Assembly (NCBI RefSeq): GCF_020252395.1
Contig: NZ_JADCDB010000008.1
Location: forward strand, 1-64,000
Source of the DNA: Aestuariivirga sp.
Lineage (GTDB): Bacteria > Pseudomonadota > Alphaproteobacteria > Rhizobiales > Aestuariivirgaceae
Length of the DNA stretch: 64,000 nucleotides
Direction of reading: 5' to 3'
The notes beneath the pieces were generated by a model. It searched no databases and was not told the origin of the DNA. It was given only the letters and a program-made list of their open reading frames with translations. This document shows, in pieces, positions 27,511 to 36,522 of the stretch; the first letter of the stretch is position 1; each line of letters opens with the position of its first letter. A program made the translations under genes and the position numbers.

Positions 27511-28579
27511 GGCCGCCTTATACAATGGTCTGATGCGAGGAGAGAAGCCCGAAGGCGAGTTAAGGCGCGGCTGGACGACGGGCGCATGCGCAACGGCGGC
27601 AGTGAAGGCGGCATTTGCAGCATTGCGGACGGGAGAATTCCCCGATCCCGTGTCGATCACGCTACCCAAGGGCGAAACGCCAGCCTTTCCATTGGCTTTG
27701 GAGGAGAAGGGCGAGGGCTGGGCACGCGCCGGAATCATCAAGGACGCGGGCGACGACCCGGACGTGACCCACGGCTGCATGGTGGTGGCCACGGTGCGCG
27801 AGGGCGGCGAGGGCGTCCGCTTCCGGGCCGGGCCGGGCGTCGGCATGGTCACCAAAGGCGGCCTGCCGATCCCGCCGGGCGAGCCCGCAATCAACCCCGT
27901 GCCGCGCCAGATGATGCGGGATGTCATCGCCGAACTGGGCGGAACCGGCGTCGAAATCGAAATCTCCATCCCCGGCGGCGAGGTGCTGGCGCTCAAGACC
28001 TGGAATCCGCGGCTCGGCATCGCCGGTGGCCTGTCGATCCTCGGCACAACGGGGATTGTGAATCCCTTCTCTTGCGCGGCCTGGATCGCCTCCATCCACC
28101 GCGGCATCGACGTGGCGCGTGCCATGGGCCTTCGCCATGTGGCGGGCTGCACGGGGTCCACCTCCGAGGATGCCGTCCGCAACCGTTACAAACTGCCGCT
28201 GGAGGCCATGCTGGACATGGGGGACTTCGCCGGGGGGCTGCTCAAGTATCTCCGCACCCATCCGGTGGCACGCGTCACCATCGGCGGCGGCTTCGGCAAG
28301 ATCAGCAAACTGGGGCAGGGCGCGCTGGATCTCCATTCCGGCCGCTCGCAGGTCGATCTCGACTGGCTGGCAGACCAATGTCCCGAACTGCCGCGCACCA
28401 AGGTTCTCGCCGCCAACACAGCGCAAGAAGTGCTTGAAATGGCGGGTGGAATCGATCTCGCGCAGCGCGTTGCGGCAGCCGGGCTGGCCACGGTGCGTGA
28501 TGTTCTGAAAGGTGCACCGGTGGTCGCTGACGTAATCATCGTGTCGCGCCAGGGCGATATCATTGCCCATGCCGCGTGA
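27509..28579 (+). CDS. cbiD: Cobalt-precorrin-5B C1-methyltransferase CbiD
   Basis: 356 aa from ATG 27509; ATG 27533 (348 aa) is an equally possible start and would leave a small gap to cobA. It has the CbiD start RRGWTTGACATAAVKAAF, TLPKG, and the GTTGIVNPFS and GGGFGKISK segments. CbiD methylates C1 during corrin ring building and is known mainly from the anaerobic (early cobalt) route, yet here it pairs with CobK and CobB/CobQ. Its 3' end overlaps cobK by 11 bp. Confidence 0.92.
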   Translation: MAALYNGLMRGEKPEGELRRGWTTGACATAAVKAAFAALRTGEFPDPVSITLPKGETPAFPLALEEKGEGWARAGIIKDAGDDPDVTHGCMVVATVREGGEGVRFRAGPGVGMVTKGGLPIPPGEPAINPVPRQMMRDVIAELGGTGVEIEISIPGGEVLALKTWNPRLGIAGGLSILGTTGIVNPFSCAAWIASIHRGIDVARAMGLRHVAGCTGSTSEDAVRNRYKLPLEAMLDMGDFAGGLLKYLRTHPVARVTIGGGFGKISKLGQGALDLHSGRSQVDLDWLADQCPELPRTKVLAANTAQEVLEMAGGIDLAQRVAAAGLATVRDVLKGAPVVADVIIVSRQGDIIAHAA

Positions 28580-29312
28580 CCGCATCCTCATCCTTGGCGG
28601 CACGCGCGATGCGCGCGAGATCGCCAATGCGCTGGTCGAATCCGGCCGCACTGTCGTCACCTCGATCGCGGGAGTAACGGCGCAGCCGCTGCTACCAGCG
28701 GGCGAGGTGCGCATCGGCGGTTTCGGGGGTGTTTCCGGATTGAAATCCTATATTGAGTCCAGTCAGATAGCGCTTGTTATTGATGCGACACATCCATTTG
28801 CCGCGCGCATGTCCGCGCAGGCTTTCGAGGCGTGCCGTGACTGCGGCGTTCTGCTGCTGCGCTTCTCGCGCGCGCCGTGGCTGGCGGGCGAGGGCGATCG
28901 CTGGACGGTCGCCGCCTTTGCGGCCGAGGCTGCCTCCATCCTCCCGCCTGGCGCGCGCGTATTGCTCACCAGCGGCCGCAAGGACCTCGACCCTTTTTTT
29001 GCGCGGACCGATGTTTGGGGCCTTGCCAGAATGATCGAAGAACCACCTTTAAGTCCACCGTGTAATTGGACGATTTTACGAGAGCGGCCGCCTTTCACGA
29101 TCCTGGGCGAAAGGGCGCTCATGTCAAGAAATGCCATCACTCATCTGGTCACCAAGAATGCCGGCGGCAGCGCAACGGAGGCCAAGCTGCAGGCGGCACG
29201 TGAACTCGGGATTCCGGTGGTGATGATCGCCCGTCCAGCCAAGCCGGAGGTGGCAAGCTTCGGCACCTTGGATACGCTCATGGTGGTTGTGGAAGGGGTG
29301 CTTTCTCCTTGA
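28569..29312 (+). CDS. cobK: Precorrin-6A reductase CobK/CbiJ
   Basis: 247 aa. N-terminal dinucleotide motif LILGGTRDAREIA, the family segment VIDATHPFAARMSAQAFEAC, then LLTSGRKDLDPF and LVTKNAGGSATEAKLQAAREL. It reduces precorrin-6A (or its cobalt form) with NADPH. ATG 28569 lies inside the end of cbiD; a TTG six bases upstream is less likely. No further cob genes follow, so the remaining ring-methylation genes must lie elsewhere. Confidence 0.93.
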   Translation: MPRDRILILGGTRDAREIANALVESGRTVVTSIAGVTAQPLLPAGEVRIGGFGGVSGLKSYIESSQIALVIDATHPFAARMSAQAFEACRDCGVLLLRFSRAPWLAGEGDRWTVAAFAAEAASILPPGARVLLTSGRKDLDPFFARTDVWGLARMIEEPPLSPPCNWTILRERPPFTILGERALMSRNAITHLVTKNAGGSATEAKLQAARELGIPVVMIARPAKPEVASFGTLDTLMVVVEGVLSP

Positions 29313-29432
29313 CCTGCTATCCGTTTTCCGATTGTTTTATCCTCTGACCGGGGAACTGATTTGGACCTTGGAAAGACATTCGCCGCGTGGATGGCGCATC
29401 CTGTGCCGCACAGGCCAGAAAGAGGAATCACG

Positions 29433-30479
29433 ATGAAGAACAAGCTCATAGCCCTCATGCTCGGCGCGGCCACAAGTGCGGCGATCGCCGGAACTGCAAG
29501 TGCCGGCACGCTGGACGACGTGCGCCAGCATGGCTTCGTGCAGTGCGGTGTGAGCCAGGGGCTGATGGGCTTTTCGGTGCCCGACGCGCAAAACAACTGG
29601 ACCGGCATGGATGTCGATTTCTGCCGCGCCATTGCCGCCGCGGTGCTGGGCGACGCCACCAAGGTGAAGTTCACGCCGCTCACCGCCAAGGAGCGGTTCA
29701 CCGCGTTGCAATCGGGTGAAATCGACGTTCTGTCGCGCAACACCACCTGGACGATGAGCCGCGACACCTCGCTCGGCCTCAAGTTTGCCGGCATCATGTA
29801 TTATGATGGTCAAGGTTTTATCGTAAATTCCAAGAAGCATCCGAATGTGAAGTCGGTGAAGGATCTTGCGGGCGCCACGATCTGCACTCAGTCCGGCACC
29901 ACGACGGAGCTCAACATCGCGGATTACTTCAAGTCCAACAAGCTCGACTACAAGCTCCTGACCTTCGAGAAGAACGACGAGGCGATTGCCGCTTATCAGG
30001 ACGGGCGCTGCGACAGCTATTCGACCGACCAATCTGGCCTCTATGCCCAGAAGCTCAAGATGATGGCGCCGGACGACAACCTTGTTTTGCCGGAAATCAT
30101 TTCAAAAGAACCACTTGGACCCGTCGTGCGGCAGGGTGACGATGCCTGGTTCAACGTCGTGAAATGGGTCTATTTCGCACTGGTGAATGCCGAGGAACTC
30201 GGCATCACCTCCAAGAATGTCGAAGACCTGAAGAAGACCTCGCCCAACCCGGAAGTGCAGCGCCTGCTGGGCGTTGCCTCGGCTGACGGCAAGGCGGCGG
30301 GCTTCGGCATCGGCATGGGCCTCGACGAGGGCTGGGCCGAGGCCGCGATCAAGCAGGTGGGCAATTATGGCGAGGTCTTCGACCGCAACGTCGGAAAGGA
30401 CTCGCCGCTCAAGATCGAGCGCGGCAAGAACGCGCTGTGGAAGGATGGCGGCCTGCAATATGCGCCGCCGGTTCGCTGA
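29433..30479 (+). CDS. aapJ: General L-amino acid ABC transporter, binding protein AapJ
   Basis: 348 aa. Signal peptide 1-24 (MKNKLIALML core, ending TASA-G). The mature part is a type-II periplasmic binding protein of the AapJ/BztA class: TLDDVRQHGFVQCGVSQGLMGFS, DVDFCRAIAAAVLGD and LSRNTTWTMSRD. It captures polar L-amino acids for the AapQMP permease. AGAGGAA precedes ATG 29433. A terminator-like hairpin separates it from aapQ, which would let the binding protein be made in excess. Confidence 0.93.
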   Translation: MKNKLIALMLGAATSAAIAGTASAGTLDDVRQHGFVQCGVSQGLMGFSVPDAQNNWTGMDVDFCRAIAAAVLGDATKVKFTPLTAKERFTALQSGEIDVLSRNTTWTMSRDTSLGLKFAGIMYYDGQGFIVNSKKHPNVKSVKDLAGATICTQSGTTTELNIADYFKSNKLDYKLLTFEKNDEAIAAYQDGRCDSYSTDQSGLYAQKLKMMAPDDNLVLPEIISKEPLGPVVRQGDDAWFNVVKWVYFALVNAEELGITSKNVEDLKKTSPNPEVQRLLGVASADGKAAGFGIGMGLDEGWAEAAIKQVGNYGEVFDRNVGKDSPLKIERGKNALWKDGGLQYAPPVR

Positions 30480-30498
30480 ACTATTCCAATAGGTTAGG

Positions 30499-30532
30499 AA
30501 ACCCGGGGCAAGGCTCCGGGTTTCGTGTTTTT
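30499..30532 (+). terminator. Partial terminator / attenuator between aapJ and aapQ
   Basis: AAACCCGG (30499-30506) pairs with CCGGGTTT (30516-30523), followed by CGTG and T5. It lies inside the operon, 22 bp before the aapQ start, so it probably acts as a leaky terminator that sets the ratio of binding protein to permease. Confidence 0.75.
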
Positions 30533-30553
30533 GTGATCTGAGGTTCTTGTCCC

Positions 30554-31732
30554 ATGAGCCTTGAAGTGCCCGTGCGCCGTCCTTACCGGTCCTGGAGGAA
30601 CAGCGGGCGGCTGCGCGGGATCGTGCTGCAGGCGCTGCTGTTGTTGGGGCTTGCGGCACTTTTCTACGATCTTGCTTCAAATACCGCCGCCAACATGGCG
30701 AGCCGGCAAATCGTGTCCGGCTTCGATTTCCTGTGGCGCCGGGCGGGCTTCGAGGTCTCGTTCGCGCTCATCCCCTACAGCGGCGAGGACACCTACTTCC
30801 GCGCCCTGATGGTGGGGTTTTTCAATACGTTAGCTGTATCTGCCCTGGGCATCGTGCTGGCCACGGTGCTGGGCCTCGCCGTCGGCCTGATGCGGCTGTC
30901 GCGCAACTGGCTCGCCTTGCGCATGGCCATGGGCTACATTGAGATCGTCCGCAACGTTCCGCTGCTGCTGCAGCTGTTCATCTGGTACCGCCTGGTGCTG
31001 ACGCCGCTGCCGCCGGCGTCGGACGCGATCATGCTCGGATCGGCGTCGCTGTCGAACAAGGGCCTGACCTTGCCCGCGCCGTTGTTCGGTGATGGTGCAT
31101 GGTGGTTTTGGGTTGGTTTTGGTGTTGCTGTTGTTGCAATTTGGTTGTTGTCCGGTTGGTCCAGGAAGCAACAGGATGCAACCGGCAAAAGCATGCCGAT
31201 CTGGTTGCTGTCGGTGTTGCTGCTGGTTGCTCTTCCGGTGCTGGCGCTGCTCGCGGCGGGCTGGCCGCTGACCTTTGACTATCCGGTGAAAGGCAATTTC
31301 GGCTTTACGGGCGGAATGACGCTGGTGCCTGAATTTATGGCACTGCTGCTGGCTCTGTCTATTTACACGGCAGCCTTCATCGCGGAAGCGGTGCGGGCGG
31401 GGATCATGGCCGTCTCGAAGGGGCAGGGCGAGGCGGCGGCGGCGCTGGGCCTCCGGCCCAACTTCGCCATGCGGCTGGTGGTGCTGCCGCAGGCGCTGCG
31501 CGTGATCATCCCGCCGCTCACCAGCCAATACCTGAACCTGACCAAGAATTCCTCCCTCGCGGTGGCGATCGGCTACCCGGACTTGGTGTCGACCGGCGGA
31601 ACGATCCTTGGCCAGACCGGGCAGGCGATCGAGGTGGTGACGATCTGGATGGCTGTCTACCTGACGTTGAGCCTGCTCACCTCCGCCTTCATGAACTGGT
31701 TCAACGCCCGCCACCGGCTGGTGGGGAGGTGA
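30554..31732 (+). CDS. aapQ: Amino acid ABC transporter permease AapQ
   Basis: 392 aa, the large HisM-type permease of Aap/Bzt systems, with an extended periplasmic insert before the permease core. The core has GLAVGLMRLSRNWL and the EAA loop (EAVRAGIMAVSKGQGEAAAALGL) that contacts AapP, then LPQALRVIIPPLTSQYLNLTKNSSLA. Around 31090-31160 the coding strand is almost only G and T, coding a Trp/Val/Gly-rich helix. aapM follows after 4 bp. Confidence 0.93.
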   Translation: MSLEVPVRRPYRSWRNSGRLRGIVLQALLLLGLAALFYDLASNTAANMASRQIVSGFDFLWRRAGFEVSFALIPYSGEDTYFRALMVGFFNTLAVSALGIVLATVLGLAVGLMRLSRNWLALRMAMGYIEIVRNVPLLLQLFIWYRLVLTPLPPASDAIMLGSASLSNKGLTLPAPLFGDGAWWFWVGFGVAVVAIWLLSGWSRKQQDATGKSMPIWLLSVLLLVALPVLALLAAGWPLTFDYPVKGNFGFTGGMTLVPEFMALLLALSIYTAAFIAEAVRAGIMAVSKGQGEAAAALGLRPNFAMRLVVLPQALRVIIPPLTSQYLNLTKNSSLAVAIGYPDLVSTGGTILGQTGQAIEVVTIWMAVYLTLSLLTSAFMNWFNARHRLVGR

Positions 31733-31736
31733 GGCG

Positions 31737-32858
31737 GTGAGCATCTCCTATGTCCGTGACCGCGACGCCCCGCTCCGGCCACCGCCGGCCGGAACGGCGG
31801 GCCCCATCGGATGGCTGCGCGAGAATCTGTTCTCAAGCCCCGGCAACAGCCTGCTGACGGCGATCCTCGCCGTGGCGCTCGGCTACCTTGCGTGGACGAT
31901 CCTCGACTGGGCCATCCTGCGCGCGGTGTGGACGGGCGTGGACCGCGAGGCTTGCGCCATCGCGAATGCCGGGGCCTGCTGGCCATTCGCCGCCGAGAAG
32001 TTCCCGCAATGGCTCTTCGGTTTCTACCCGATCGCGGAGCGCTGGCGGCCGATGCTGGCCTTCCTGATCGGGGCCGCGGCGCTTGTGCCGATGCTGATGC
32101 CGTGGGTGGGGGGCAAGACGCTGAATGCGCTGTTCTTGCTGTTCATCTATCCCGTCATCGCCTTCGAGCTGCTGGCGGGCGGGCTGCTTGGGCTCACCCC
32201 GGTCGAAACCTCGAACTGGGGCGGGCTGATGGTGACGCTGGTGGTGGCCGTCACCGGCATCGTGTTCTCGCTGCCGCTGGGCATCCTTTTGGCGCTGGGG
32301 CGGCGTTCGGAACTCCCCGTCATCCGCGCGGCCTCCATCGCCTTCATCGAGCTGTGGCGCGGCGTGCCGCTGGTGACCGTGCTGTTCATGGCGAGCGTGA
32401 TGCTGCCGCTCATCCTGCCGGGCGGCGTGACGCCGGACAAGCTGCTGCGGGCGATCGCCGGCCTCTCGCTCTTCGCATCGGCCTATATGGCGGAGGCTGT
32501 GCGGGGAGGTTTGCAGGCGGTCGGCAAGGGTCAGACCGAGGCGGGGCTTGCGCTGGGCCTCAGCCGGGGCCAAGTGACGCGCAAGATCGTGCTGCCGCAG
32601 GCGCTGCGCATCTCGATCCCCAACATCGTCGGCATCTTCATCGGATTGTTCAAGGACACGACGCTCGTGCTGGTGGTCTCGATCTATGATTTCCTCGGCA
32701 TCGTCAATGCCGGGATGCAGGACGCGAAATGGGCCGCGCCGCAGACGGCCAACACCGGCTATTTCGCCGCGGCGATCGTTTACTTCGTCTTCTGCTTCGC
32801 CATGTCGCGCTATGCGCTGTTCACCGAAAGACGCCTCGCGCAGGCGGGGAGGCGCTGA
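31737..32858 (+). CDS. aapM: Amino acid ABC transporter permease AapM
   Basis: 373 aa from a GTG start (GAGGCG just upstream, 4 bp after the aapQ stop). Large N-terminal insert with several helices, then the permease core with [23 protein letters not shown] and the following [26 protein letters not shown]. It forms the membrane channel with AapQ. The stop overlaps the aapP ATG (TGATG). Confidence 0.93.
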   Translation: MSISYVRDRDAPLRPPPAGTAGPIGWLRENLFSSPGNSLLTAILAVALGYLAWTILDWAILRAVWTGVDREACAIANAGACWPFAAEKFPQWLFGFYPIAERWRPMLAFLIGAAALVPMLMPWVGGKTLNALFLLFIYPVIAFELLAGGLLGLTPVETSNWGGLMVTLVVAVTGIVFSLPLGILLALGRRSELPVIRAASIAFIELWRGVPLVTVLFMASVMLPLILPGGVTPDKLLRAIAGLSLFASAYMAEAVRGGLQAVGKGQTEAGLALGLSRGQVTRKIVLPQALRISIPNIVGIFIGLFKDTTLVLVVSIYDFLGIVNAGMQDAKWAAPQTANTGYFAAAIVYFVFCFAMSRYALFTERRLAQAGRR

Positions 32859-33595
32859 TGGCGGAGACGGCCGTCCGGTTCATCGGCGTCAACAAGTGGT
32901 TCGGCCAGTTCCACGTGCTGCGCGACATCAACCTGGAGGTCGCCCAGGGCGAGCGCATCGTGATCTGCGGGCCCTCGGGCTCCGGCAAGTCGACGCTGAT
33001 CCGCTGCATCAACCGGCTGGAGGTGCACCAGGAAGGCCGCATCATCGTCGATGGCGCCGAGATCGATGACGGCGTGAAAGCCATCGAGGAGGTGCGGCGC
33101 GACGTCGGCATGGTGTTCCAGCATTTCAACCTGTTCCCGCATCTGACGGTGCTGGAGAACTGCACGCTGGCCCCGATCTGGGTGAGGAACAGCCCCAAGC
33201 GCGAGGCGGAAGAACTCGCCATGCAGTTCCTCGAGCGGGTGCGGATCCCAGAGCAGGCGAAGAAATATCCGGGCCAGCTCTCCGGCGGCCAGCAGCAGCG
33301 CGTGGCGATCGCGCGGGCGCTCTGCATGAGGCCCAGGATCATGCTGTTCGACGAGCCGACCTCGGCCTTGGACCCCGAAATGGTGAAAGAGGTTCTCGAC
33401 ACCATGGTGGCGCTGGCCAGCGAAGGCATGACCATGCTGGTCGTCACCCATGAGATGGGATTTGCCCGCCAGGTGGCCGACCGGGTGATCTTCATGGACC
33501 AGGGCCAGATCGTGGAAGTCAATGCGCCGGAGGCATTTTTCGGCAATCCGCGGAACGAGCGCACCCGGCTGTTCCTCGGCCAGATCCTGCGCTAG
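32858..33595 (+). CDS. aapP: Amino acid ABC transporter ATP-binding protein AapP
   Basis: 245 aa ABC ATPase. Walker [10 protein letters not shown] (about 39), Q-loop [12 protein letters not shown], signature [15 protein letters not shown], Walker [16 protein letters not shown]. Typical of polar amino acid importers (GlnQ/HisP class). Coupled to aapM by a 1-bp overlap. Confidence 0.95.
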   Translation: MAETAVRFIGVNKWFGQFHVLRDINLEVAQGERIVICGPSGSGKSTLIRCINRLEVHQEGRIIVDGAEIDDGVKAIEEVRRDVGMVFQHFNLFPHLTVLENCTLAPIWVRNSPKREAEELAMQFLERVRIPEQAKKYPGQLSGGQQQRVAIARALCMRPRIMLFDEPTSALDPEMVKEVLDTMVALASEGMTMLVVTHEMGFARQVADRVIFMDQGQIVEVNAPEAFFGNPRNERTRLFLGQILR

Positions 33596-33621
33596 GTTCC
33601 GCCCAGCTTGGAGGAATCGGA

Positions 33622-34629
33622 ATGAGAGCTCTTTTCGCCGCGGCAGCGCTGCTGATCGGGATCGCAGGCGCGGCACAGGCCGCCACGCTCGACGACGTCA
33701 AGGCGCGCGGCAGCCTCAACTGCGGTGTGAACCCCAATCTGCAGGGCTTCGGCGCCAGGGATGCCGAGGGTAACTATGCCGGCTTCGACGCCGACTTCTG
33801 CCGCGCGGTCGCCACCGCGGTGCTGGGCGGCCCGGCCAAGGTCACCTTTGTGCCGCTGTCCCTGAAGGAGCGTTTCGATGCGCTGAAGTCCGGCAAGGTC
33901 GACGTGCTGGCCCGCAACACAACCTGGACCATGGACCGCGAGACGGCGATGCCGCTGCGCTTTGCCGGCGTTTCCTATTATGATGGGCAGGGCTTCATCG
34001 TGAAGAAGCTTCTGGGGGTCACCTCCGCGCTGCAGCTGTCGGGCGCCGCGATCTGTTTCCAGACCGGCGCCACGACGGAAGCCAATGTCGAGGACTTCTT
34101 CCGCGAGAAGAACATGACCTTCGTGCCGGTGCGCTTCGAGACGCTCGACGACCTGGTGAAGGCCTTCGACGAGGGCAAATGCGATACCTTCACCACCGAC
34201 GTGTCCGGCCTCTATGCGGTGCGTCTGCGGCTCAAGAACCCCGACGAGGCCATGGTGCTGCAGGACGTGATCTCGAAGGAGCCGCTAGGCCCCGCGGTGC
34301 GCCAGGGCGACGAGCAATGGCTGAACATCGTGCGCTGGACGCTCTATGCGCTGATCACGGCCGAGGAACTGGGCATCACCTCGGTCAATGTCGACGAGCA
34401 GAAGGCCACGTCCAACAACGCCGCCGTGCGCCGCCTGCTGGGCGTCAACGGCCCCGGCGGCGCGAGCATGGGTCTCGATGCCGATTGGGCGGCGCGCACC
34501 ATCAAGGCCGTGGGCAATTACGGCGAAATCTTCGACCGCAACCTTGGCCCCTCGACGCCGCTCGCCATCAACCGCGGCATCAACGCGCTGTGGAACGCAG
34601 GCGGGCTGCTCTACGCGCCGCCGATGTGA
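33622..34629 (+). CDS. Second amino acid binding protein (AapJ-like)
   Basis: 335 aa. Signal peptide (MRALFAAAALLIGIAGAAQA) and a type-II binding protein clearly paralogous to the upstream AapJ: shared TLDDVKARGSLNCGVN, LARNTTWTMDRET, SYYDGQGFIVKK and VISKEPLGP. It lies 26 bp after aapP and has a GGAGGAAT start site, so one permease probably serves two binding proteins with different affinity or specificity. Sequence divergence suggests an old duplication. Confidence 0.9.
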   Translation: MRALFAAAALLIGIAGAAQAATLDDVKARGSLNCGVNPNLQGFGARDAEGNYAGFDADFCRAVATAVLGGPAKVTFVPLSLKERFDALKSGKVDVLARNTTWTMDRETAMPLRFAGVSYYDGQGFIVKKLLGVTSALQLSGAAICFQTGATTEANVEDFFREKNMTFVPVRFETLDDLVKAFDEGKCDTFTTDVSGLYAVRLRLKNPDEAMVLQDVISKEPLGPAVRQGDEQWLNIVRWTLYALITAEELGITSVNVDEQKATSNNAAVRRLLGVNGPGGASMGLDADWAARTIKAVGNYGEIFDRNLGPSTPLAINRGINALWNAGGLLYAPPM

Positions 34630-34799
34630 GGCTGGACCCGCGGCAGCAAGCCCTCATCCGCCCCCGGGGCGCCGTCCTGGATGATGGAATTCCCGGATGA
34701 TTGAAGTCTGCCATTCCCGGTGAGCCGGGACGGGCGGCCTGCGCATCGATGTGGACCAGCCCGCCGCGGCGGAGCGGCCGCATGAGAAAGAAAGGCCCC

Positions 34800-35228
34800 A
34801 TGTTGCATCACGTCGAAATCCATGTCTCGAACCTCGCGGCCAGCAAGGCCTTCTGGCGCAACCTGCTGCGGCGGGTGGGTTACCGCCAGACCAGCTCCTG
34901 GGGGCAGGGCTTCAACCTGTCAGACGGCGCGGATGCCTATCTCACCTTCGTGCAGGTGGAGGCCAGGCACGCCGCGCGGCCCTATCACCGCTGCGGCGTG
35001 GGCCTCAACCACCTCGCCTTCCGCCTGCCCAGCCGCGCCGCCGTCGACGCCCTGCGCGCCTGGCGCCGCAGGAAGAAACTCCCGCTGCTCTATGACGACC
35101 GCTACCCCTTCGCCACCGGCGGCACGGATTACTACGCCCTGTTCGTGGAAGACCCGACAGGATCAAGGTGGAGTTTGTGGCGGGGTGAGATTGCGCGCAT
35201 CGGGGCACGCAACGGCCGCCCGCAATAG
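34800..35228 (+). CDS. VOC/glyoxalase-family protein
   Basis: 142 aa, one vicinal-oxygen-chelate domain (paired beta-alpha-beta modules). It starts MLHHVEIHVSNLAASKAFW, contains HLAFRLPSRAAVDAL and ends FVEDPTGSRWSLW. A metal-binding His (HHVEIH) and Glu (VEDP) are present as in glyoxalase or dioxygenase-type members. The substrate is unknown. The start at 34800 is set by homology; the in-frame region before it is not conserved. Confidence 0.8.
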   Translation: MLHHVEIHVSNLAASKAFWRNLLRRVGYRQTSSWGQGFNLSDGADAYLTFVQVEARHAARPYHRCGVGLNHLAFRLPSRAAVDALRAWRRRKKLPLLYDDRYPFATGGTDYYALFVEDPTGSRWSLWRGEIARIGARNGRPQ

Positions 35229-35538
35229 AAATGCGTTTCCCTCCCCCGTGTGGGGAGGGATTAAGGGTGGGGGTCCCCGGGCTCCAGCCTGCGCCGGGGT
35301 GACGGGCAGAGGGGGTGGGCCGCCGCTTGCCACCACAAGTTCCTTTTCCCATCCTGCGGACGGGAGAAGGGAACCGGGGGACGCACCTCCCTCTCGCCAT
35401 GACTGGACGTGATCCGGGCATCCTCTCCGGCGGCGGCAAAAGGATGCCCGGCTCGGAGACCGGGCATGATGAGGAGGGGGCGGGGCGACCAGACGCGGCA
35501 TGGCTTGACTTGCCATACTTTGTCCATACACTCCTGCC
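35229..35538. repeat. Intergenic DNA with palindrome half-element and repeat A copy 1
   Basis: No gene is supported here. About 35268-35304 resembles one arm of the repeat B palindrome (GGTCCCCGGGCTCC ... GCCGGGGTGACGG). 35348-35476 is copy 1 of repeat A, which recurs at 36257-36385 with the same 129-bp length and roughly 90% identity by eye. Confidence 0.7.
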
Positions 35539-35841
35539 ATGGTCAAATCCATCAGGTGGAACGAGGAGAAGGGACGGGCGCTGACGGAAGATGAGGCGCG
35601 TGGTCGCGTTGGCTTCGAGGAGTGCGTCGCGGCCATCGCCGCCGGGCGCATTGTGGATGTTGTCGCGAACCCCAGCCTCAATCACCCGTCACAGCGCATG
35701 TTCATTCTCGCCATCCGGAATGATGCCTATTGCGTGCCGTTTGTCGAAAGCGATGCCGAAATCTTTCTCAAGACGGTTTTTCCCAGCCGCACATTCACTG
35801 CCATTTATCTGCCGGAGCAAGACAATGACGAGCAAGGCTAA
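35539..35841 (+). CDS. BrnT-like (DUF497-type) toxin candidate
   Basis: 100 aa. It follows the small toxin pattern: N-terminal IRWNEEKGRAL, then VGFEECVAAIAAGRIVD, NPSLNHPSQRMFIL, VPFVESDAEIFLKTVFPSR and YLPEQ. This is the compact fold of BrnT/RelE-like mRNA interferases. The next gene, overlapping by 17 bp, encodes a ribbon-helix-helix protein, making a toxin-antitoxin pair. Toxin-first order with overlap is typical of brnTA. It sits between two copies of repeat A, in the accessory patch. Confidence 0.75.
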   Translation: MVKSIRWNEEKGRALTEDEARGRVGFEECVAAIAAGRIVDVVANPSLNHPSQRMFILAIRNDAYCVPFVESDAEIFLKTVFPSRTFTAIYLPEQDNDEQG

Positions 35842-36112
35842 GCCGCCGAAGATTGCCGGTTTCCGCGACGCGGAGGAAAAGGCGCTGGTCAAGGCCATCG
35901 AAGCACCAGGCTACGCGCCGCGGAGCGAACTGACCCCGGCTGGCAAGAAGGCCTACGCCGCCGCTGCCCGTGCGGCGATGAATGAAGCACGGGTGAAGAT
36001 CTCGCTCCGCATCTCGGAATCCGACCTGCTGCGCCTCAAGGCCAAGGCCCTGCGGGAAGGCATGCCCTACCAGACGCTGATCGGCTCGATCCTTCACAAG
36101 GCGGTGAGTTAG
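35825..36112 (+). CDS. CopG/BrnA-like antitoxin
   Basis: 95 aa. A disordered basic N-terminus is followed by the ribbon-helix-helix core RVKISLRISESDLLRLKAKALREGMPYQTLIGSILHKAVS (described here in parts: KISLRIS, DLLRLKAKAL, GMPYQTLIGSILHK). Such antitoxins bind the toxin and repress their own promoter. It overlaps the toxin gene by 17 bp, so the two are co-translated. Confidence 0.8.
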   Translation: MTSKAKPPKIAGFRDAEEKALVKAIEAPGYAPRSELTPAGKKAYAAAARAAMNEARVKISLRISESDLLRLKAKALREGMPYQTLIGSILHKAVS

Positions 36113-36504
36113 AGGGGCGACACGGCCGTGTTTGGCTGTTCCCTTCTCCCGTTGCAAAGCAATGGGAGAAGGTGCCCGAAGGGCGGATGAGGGCCTCTTT
36201 CAACGGGCGGGACTCGCGGACAGAGGCCCTCATCCGGCTTGGTCGCGCCACCTTCTCCCATCCTGCGGACAGGAGAAGGGAGCCGGGGGACGCGCCTCCC
36301 TCTCACCATGCTCGGACGTGATCCGGGCATTCTCTCCGGCGGCGGCAAAAGGATGCCCCGCGCGGAGGCCCGGCATGGTGAGGAGTGGGATGGCCTCACG
36401 CCCGCCACGGCGTCACTCTGGCGAAGGCCGGGGCCCCGCTTTGGTTCAGCAGGGGTGGTGAGACAGCGGGGTCCCGGCCTCCGCCGGGGTGACGGACGCG
36501 AGGG
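36113..36504. repeat. Repeat-rich intergenic DNA: hairpins, repeat A copy 2, repeat B copy 1
   Basis: No conventional gene. It holds a hairpin at 36142-36172 (CCTTCTCCCGTTGC / GCAATGGGAGAAGG) and an inverted repeat of 15 bp (CGGATGAGGGCCTCT 36184-36198 with its complement at 36222-36236). Repeat A copy 2 is at 36257-36385 and the start of repeat B copy 1 at 36411. Confidence 0.75.
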
Positions 36505-36522
36505 ATGTTCCACGCCCTGTGG
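36411..36522 (+). repeat. Repeat B copy 1 (imperfect palindrome)
   Basis: 112 bp, nearly identical in length and sequence to 36952-37063. Its first ~84 bp are an imperfect palindrome with arms of about 30 bp (CGTCACTCTGGCGAAGGCCG ... GGCCTCCGCCGGGGTGACG). Its right end supplies the ATG and first six codons of the small ORF at 36505. Confidence 0.85.
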
